From positions 1 through 9,066 of the forward strand of contig JADHTP010000111.1 in NCBI GenBank assembly GCA_016784945.1: 9,066 nt of DNA, given 5' to 3'. The stretch comes from Deltaproteobacteria bacterium. Lineage in GTDB: Bacteria > Myxococcota_A > UBA9042 > DTJE01. Every line of letters starts with the position of its first letter. The stretch's first letter is position 1. Below, one piece after another: positions 6,211-9,066 of the stretch. The position numbers and the translations under genes are program-made. The notes below the pieces were generated by a model. The model saw only the letters and a program-made list of their open reading frames with translations. It had not been told where the DNA came from and did no database searches.

Positions 6211-9066
6211 TCATGGGCAGTCAGGATCCAGGGGACAGAGGAAGCCGTCGTCATCGGGATCCAGGTTCCGTCGGCGGGTCCCGTCCGCCTTGTACATCTG
6301 GGCGAAGATGCCGCCGCCGTCCGCCCCGTCCTGGCCCGTGCTCTTCCAGACCATCACGAACTCGCCGTCGTCCAGGGGCGCAACGGTGGAAAACTCCTGC
6401 GAGTTGTTGGTGAAAATGTTGATGCGAAACTCCGTTCCATCGGGTGACCCGCCCGTGGCGAGGAAGCGCTGGCCGAAGACCTCGCCGTCAAGAATGTTCC
6501 AGGTCACCACGAAACTGTCGTTGGCCAGGGCGGCCACGACCGGCGACATCTGGCTCCCCGCCGTCGCCGTGTTCACCAGGAACTCGGTCCCGTCGGGGCT
6601 GCCGTCGGTTCCGAAGCGCTGGGCATAGATCCCGTTGCCGTCCCCGTCCTTGGCCTTGTCTTCCCATGCCACCACGAACCGGCCGTCGGCGAATGCCGCC
6701 ACCGCCGGGTTGGTCTGGTCGTCGGGGGTGTTGGAGTTGACGCGGAACTCGGTCCCGTCCGGCGTGCCGTTGGCCAGGTACCGCTGGCTGTAGACGCCGT
6801 GTTCCGAATTGTCCTGGGCGTAGCTGGCCCAGGTCGCCACGAAACCGCCGCCGCTCAGCGCCGCTATGGAAGGCACCCACTGGGAGTAGTCCGTGTGGGT
6901 GTTCACCCTGAATTCGGTTCCGTCGGTTGCCCCGGCGGCGTCGAACCGCTGTCCGTAGATCTCGAAGCTCCCGATGGCGTCGATCTGCTTGTTGCTCTGC
7001 CAGATCACCACGAAACCGCCGTCGGCAAAGGCCGCCACCGCCGGTGCTTCCTGGATGTCCGTGGTGTGGGTGTTCACGAGGAAATCGCCCTCGGAAGGCG
7101 TTCCATCGGTCTTGTACCGCCGGGCGAACACGCCGTTGTCGTCGCCGGAACCCGCACCGGTCCAGGCCACCACGAAACGACCGTCGGGCGCCGCGGCCAC
7201 GCTGGGTGAGGTCTGGTTGCCGGTGGTGTAGTCGTTCACCGGGATTTCCACGCCGTCGGGCGTCCCGTCGGCCCCGAAACGCTGCCCGAAGATGCCCCAT
7301 CCCGCCCCGTCCTGGTCGTCCGCCCCTTCCCAGGTCACCACGAAACCGTGGGTCGTGCCGAAGGCAGCCACCGAGGGATCGAACTGCTGTGAGGTGGTGT
7401 AGGTGTTCACCTGGAACTCCGTGATGGTTTCCGCCGTGCACCCGTCCCAGTCCACGGCGTTTCCGTCCAGGCACTCGCGGCAGGACGCGTCGAGGCACAG
7501 TTCGAGGCCCGAGCACAACCCGCTCCCTTCATCGGTGGTCCCGTTGCAGTCCTCGTCCACGCCGTTGCAGACCTCCGCCGCGGCCAGGTGGACCGTTTCG
7601 TCCAGCGGTGCGCAGTCCGACAGGTCCGGGTCCATGTCGTTGTCATCGTCCCAGTCCGTGCAGTCCGCCATCCCGTCGCTGTCGTTGTCGGGGAATCCCC
7701 CGTCGGTGACGCCGGTGCAGTCGTTGTCCTTCCCGTCACAGATCTCGTCCGCCCCGGCATACACTGTGGCGTCCAGTTCGCCGCAGTCGCCGCCGTCTGC
7801 AATGCCGTCTCCGTCGTCGTCGTCATCGGCCGCGCCGATCTTGCCGTCCTGATCCGGGTCCAGTGCCCGTTTCCGCAACCCGTCCGTGTCGAACACCTGG
7901 GCGTAGAAGTTGCCTTCCCAGGACGTGATGGCGATGAAGCCGTCGTCCAGGGGCACCACCTGCCTCAGTTTTTCATCGGCGGTGGTGTGGGCGTTGATCC
8001 GGAATTCGTCGTCGTTCGGGGACCCGTCCCCTGCGAATCGCTGGGCGTAGGAACCCGCATCCCATCCATCCTGGGCCTCGGTCTCGTCGGTGGCCGACTG
8101 CTGGCTGATCCAGGCCACCACGAATCCGCCGTCCGACGAGTCCGCCACGGAGGGTCGATCCTGGAAGTCCGTCGTGTAGGTGTTCACGTGGAATTCACCG
8201 CCATAGGCCACGCCGCTGACGTTGAACCGCCTGGCGAAAATGCCGGCCGCTGCGTCCGCTACCGGCCCGTCCCCGTGCCAGGCCACCACGAAATCACCGT
8301 TCAGGAGTCTGGCAACCGCAGGATAATCCTGACACCCGTTGGTATGGCTGTTCACCAGGAAGTCGTCGCCCACCGGCAGACCGTCCGCCCCGAAGGCCCG
8401 GCCATAGATGCCTTTGCCGTCACCGTCGTTGCCGGCCAGGTCGTCGTCGACGTTTTCGTCCTGCCAGACCACCAGGAAACTGCCGTCCGCGGCAGTGGCC
8501 ACTGCGGGGGCCACCTGCCAGTGGGTGGTGTGGGTGTTCACCTGGAATTCCGTTCCCACCGGGTCGCCCGTGGGAAGGTAGCGACGGCCCATGATGGCGC
8601 TGCCATCACCATCCTGGCCCGCCTCGCAGGTCCAGGCCACCACGAAACCTCCGTTCCCGAAAGTGCCCACCACGGGTTCCTTCTGTTCCCCAGTGGTGTG
8701 CACGTTGACCTGGATGTCGTCGCCATAGGGCGCCCCGTCCGGTGCCAGGTAACGGGCGAACACGCCGTACAGGTCGCCGTCCTGCTGGTCGCTCTGCCAG
8801 GTGACGATGAACCGGCCGTCGGGGAAGCCCGCCACGCTGGGTTCGTTCTGGTTGCCCGTCATGACCTTGTTGACCACGAACTCGGTACCCTGGGTCAATC
8901 CATGGGGCTCGTGCATCAGCCCCAGGATGCCGGCGGTCCCATTGTCATCGCCTTCATAGACCAGCAGACTGTGTTCATCGGGCGACACGGCCACCGTGGG
9001 TTTCTGGCCCCCCTGGGTGGTGTTCAGCTTGAACTCCGTGATCAGTCCGTTGGTGCAGCCGTCCCA
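6211..9066 (-). CDS. Giant secreted/surface repeat protein: two seven-repeat (propeller-like) blocks with MopE-type metal-binding linker; 5' end outside window
   Basis: The frame is open to the right window edge, so the start and signal peptide are not seen; 951 C-terminal residues are visible. The body is 14 imperfect repeats of about 55 residues. Each has an (F/I)xVNxxTxxxQ segment, P-x-VA, an (D/G)GxFVVxW strand, often a QDGDxxG turn, and then (I/V)(Y/F)(A/G)QR(F/Y)xxDGxPxG. The repeats form two groups of seven, before and after an Asp/Cys-rich segment (about residues 378-519 counted from the GTG at 8994) with two DC...E(I/V)C(D/N)GxDxDCxG motifs. No membrane anchor or sorting signal is seen; the tail is LDPDDDG...LDPDCP. 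Such repeats and MopE-like motifs are typical of calcium- or copper-binding outer-surface and secreted proteins of deltaproteobacteria. The role (adhesion, matrix or metal binding) is inferred; no enzymatic motif is visible. It converges on the GGDEF remnant, 24 bases away. Confidence 0.8.
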   Translation of the reverse strand, partial: WDGCTNGLITEFKLNTTQGGQKPTVAVSPDEHSLLVYEGDDNGTAGILGLMHEPHGLTQGTEFVVNKVMTGNQNEPSVAGFPDGRFIVTWQSDQQDGDLYGVFARYLAPDGAPYGDDIQVNVHTTGEQKEPVVGTFGNGGFVVAWTCEAGQDGDGSAIMGRRYLPTGDPVGTEFQVNTHTTHWQVAPAVATAADGSFLVVWQDENVDDDLAGNDGDGKGIYGRAFGADGLPVGDDFLVNSHTNGCQDYPAVARLLNGDFVVAWHGDGPVADAAAGIFARRFNVSGVAYGGEFHVNTYTTDFQDRPSVADSSDGGFVVAWISQQSATDETEAQDGWDAGSYAQRFAGDGSPNDDEFRINAHTTADEKLRQVVPLDDGFIAITSWEGNFYAQVFDTDGLRKRALDPDQDGKIGAADDDDDGDGIADGGDCGELDATVYAGADEICDGKDNDCTGVTDGGFPDNDSDGMADCTDWDDDNDMDPDLSDCAPLDETVHLAAAEVCNGVDEDCNGTTDEGSGLCSGLELCLDASCRECLDGNAVDWDGCTAETITEFQVNTYTTSQQFDPSVAAFGTTHGFVVTWEGADDQDGAGWGIFGQRFGADGTPDGVEIPVNDYTTGNQTSPSVAAAPDGRFVVAWTGAGSGDDNGVFARRYKTDGTPSEGDFLVNTHTTDIQEAPAVAAFADGGFVVIWQSNKQIDAIGSFEIYGQRFDAAGATDGTEFRVNTHTDYSQWVPSIAALSGGGFVATWASYAQDNSEHGVYSQRYLANGTPDGTEFRVNSNTPDDQTNPAVAAFADGRFVVAWEDKAKDGDGNGIYAQRFGTDGSPDGTEFLVNTATAGSQMSPVVAALANDSFVVTWNILDGEVFGQRFLATGGSPDGTEFRINIFTNNSQEFSTVAPLDDGEFVMVWKSTGQDGADGGGIFAQMYKADGTRRRNLDPDDDGFLCPLDPDCP
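6265..7425 (-). repeat. Repeat block B: seven repeats of about 55 residues (predicted beta-propeller)
   Basis: The block starts at ITEFQVNTYTT and ends before LDPDDDGF. Unit openings are FQVNTYTTS, IPVNDYTTG, FLVNTHTTD, FRVNTHTDY, FRVNSNTPD, FLVNTATAG and FRINIFTNN. Its first and last units resemble the first and last units of block A more than their neighbours: both first units begin with ITEF after WDGCT, and both last units begin with FRIN, contain V-x-PLDDG and end in an Arg-rich stretch before LDPDxDG. This points to duplication of the whole block. Confidence 0.7.
7531..7788 (-). other. Two MopE-like putative metal-binding motifs between the repeat blocks
   Basis: Copy 1 (7702-7788) reads DCGELDATVYAGADEICDG followed by KDNDCTGVTD. 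Copy 2 (7531-7617) reads DCAPLDETVHLAAAEVCNG followed by VDEDCNGTTD. Both match the recurrent DCdDxdxxvxPgAxEvCDGxDNDCdGxxDe motif of MopE-type proteins. They are flanked by Asp-rich calcium-loop-like runs (DDDDDGDG, DNDSDGMAD, DWDDDNDMDPD). The Pro before Gly-Ala is replaced in both copies. A Cys-rich tail (LCSGLELCLDASCRECLDG, then NAVDWDGC) leads into block B. Metal binding is known for the MopE family and inferred here. Confidence 0.75.
7864..9042 (-). repeat. Repeat block A: seven repeats of about 56 residues (predicted beta-propeller)
   Basis: The block starts at ITEFKLNTT just inside the right edge and ends before LDPDQDGK. It holds seven units whose openings are FKLNTTQGG, FVVNKVMTG, IQVNVHTTG, FQVNTHTTH, FLVNSHTNG, FHVNTYTTD and FRINAHTTA. 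Some units carry longer Asp-rich loops (for example a DDDLAGNDGDG insertion). The last unit lacks the QDGD turn. Seven units of this size with a conserved FVVxW strand fit one complete seven-bladed propeller; this is an inference from periodicity. Confidence 0.7.

Noticed and set aside
6488..7516. 342-codon minus frame within the surface protein gene
   Set aside because: It is an Arg/Gly-rich out-of-frame reading of the repeat region; the correct frame gives the ordered repeats.
6211..9066. Regular repeats that might suggest a CRISPR array or satellite DNA
   Set aside because: The period is about 165 bases, the frame is continuous, and the repetition is conserved at the protein level, so it is a coding repeat.

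Overview
The window is GC-rich DNA with tightly packed genes. It suggests a deltaproteobacterial or Myxococcota-like organism. The reasons are the exported Cys-rich lipoprotein, the very large Asp-rich surface protein with MopE-type metal-binding motifs, and the neighbouring 2-hydroxyacyl-CoA dehydratase activase-type gene, a family common in anaerobes. This placement is an inference from gene style; there is no rRNA or other marker.

Layout: 1-337 (+) is the C-terminal end of an acyl-CoA dehydratase activase-related protein. It converges on 380-2017 (-), a predicted 545-residue lipoprotein that looks like an exported (alpha/alpha)-barrel protein of unknown function. A sigma70-like promoter lies just upstream of it. 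From about 2100 to 3327 there is no intact gene. A stretch of lower GC (45 of 100 bases at 2141-2240) leads into a mosaic of gene remnants: a transposase C-terminal scrap (+), a piece of a UvrD/AddA-type helicase-nuclease (+) and the C-terminal part of a HAD-type phosphatase (-).

3328-5798 (-) is a two-gene operon with an ATGA overlap. The first gene (4587-5798) encodes a GlgC-like protein that has lost three residues required for ADP-glucose synthesis. The second (3328-4590) encodes a catalytically complete GlgC. The pair resembles a regulatory plus catalytic subunit arrangement (GlgD/GlgC, or the large/small subunits of plant AGPase) feeding glycogen synthesis. Divergently from it, 5888-6186 (+) is a broken diguanylate cyclase remnant with an in-frame stop.

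6211-9066 (-) is the 3' part of a giant secreted or surface protein that continues past the right edge. The visible part has two blocks of seven repeats, about 55 residues each. Between them is an Asp/Cys-rich segment with two MopE-like metal-binding motifs. The most economical reading is two seven-bladed beta-propellers made by duplication of a whole propeller-plus-linker unit.

I see no CRISPR array, RNA gene, intact mobile element or obvious defence system. The points most worth following are the double-propeller protein, the degenerate/intact GlgC pair and the cluster of gene remnants.
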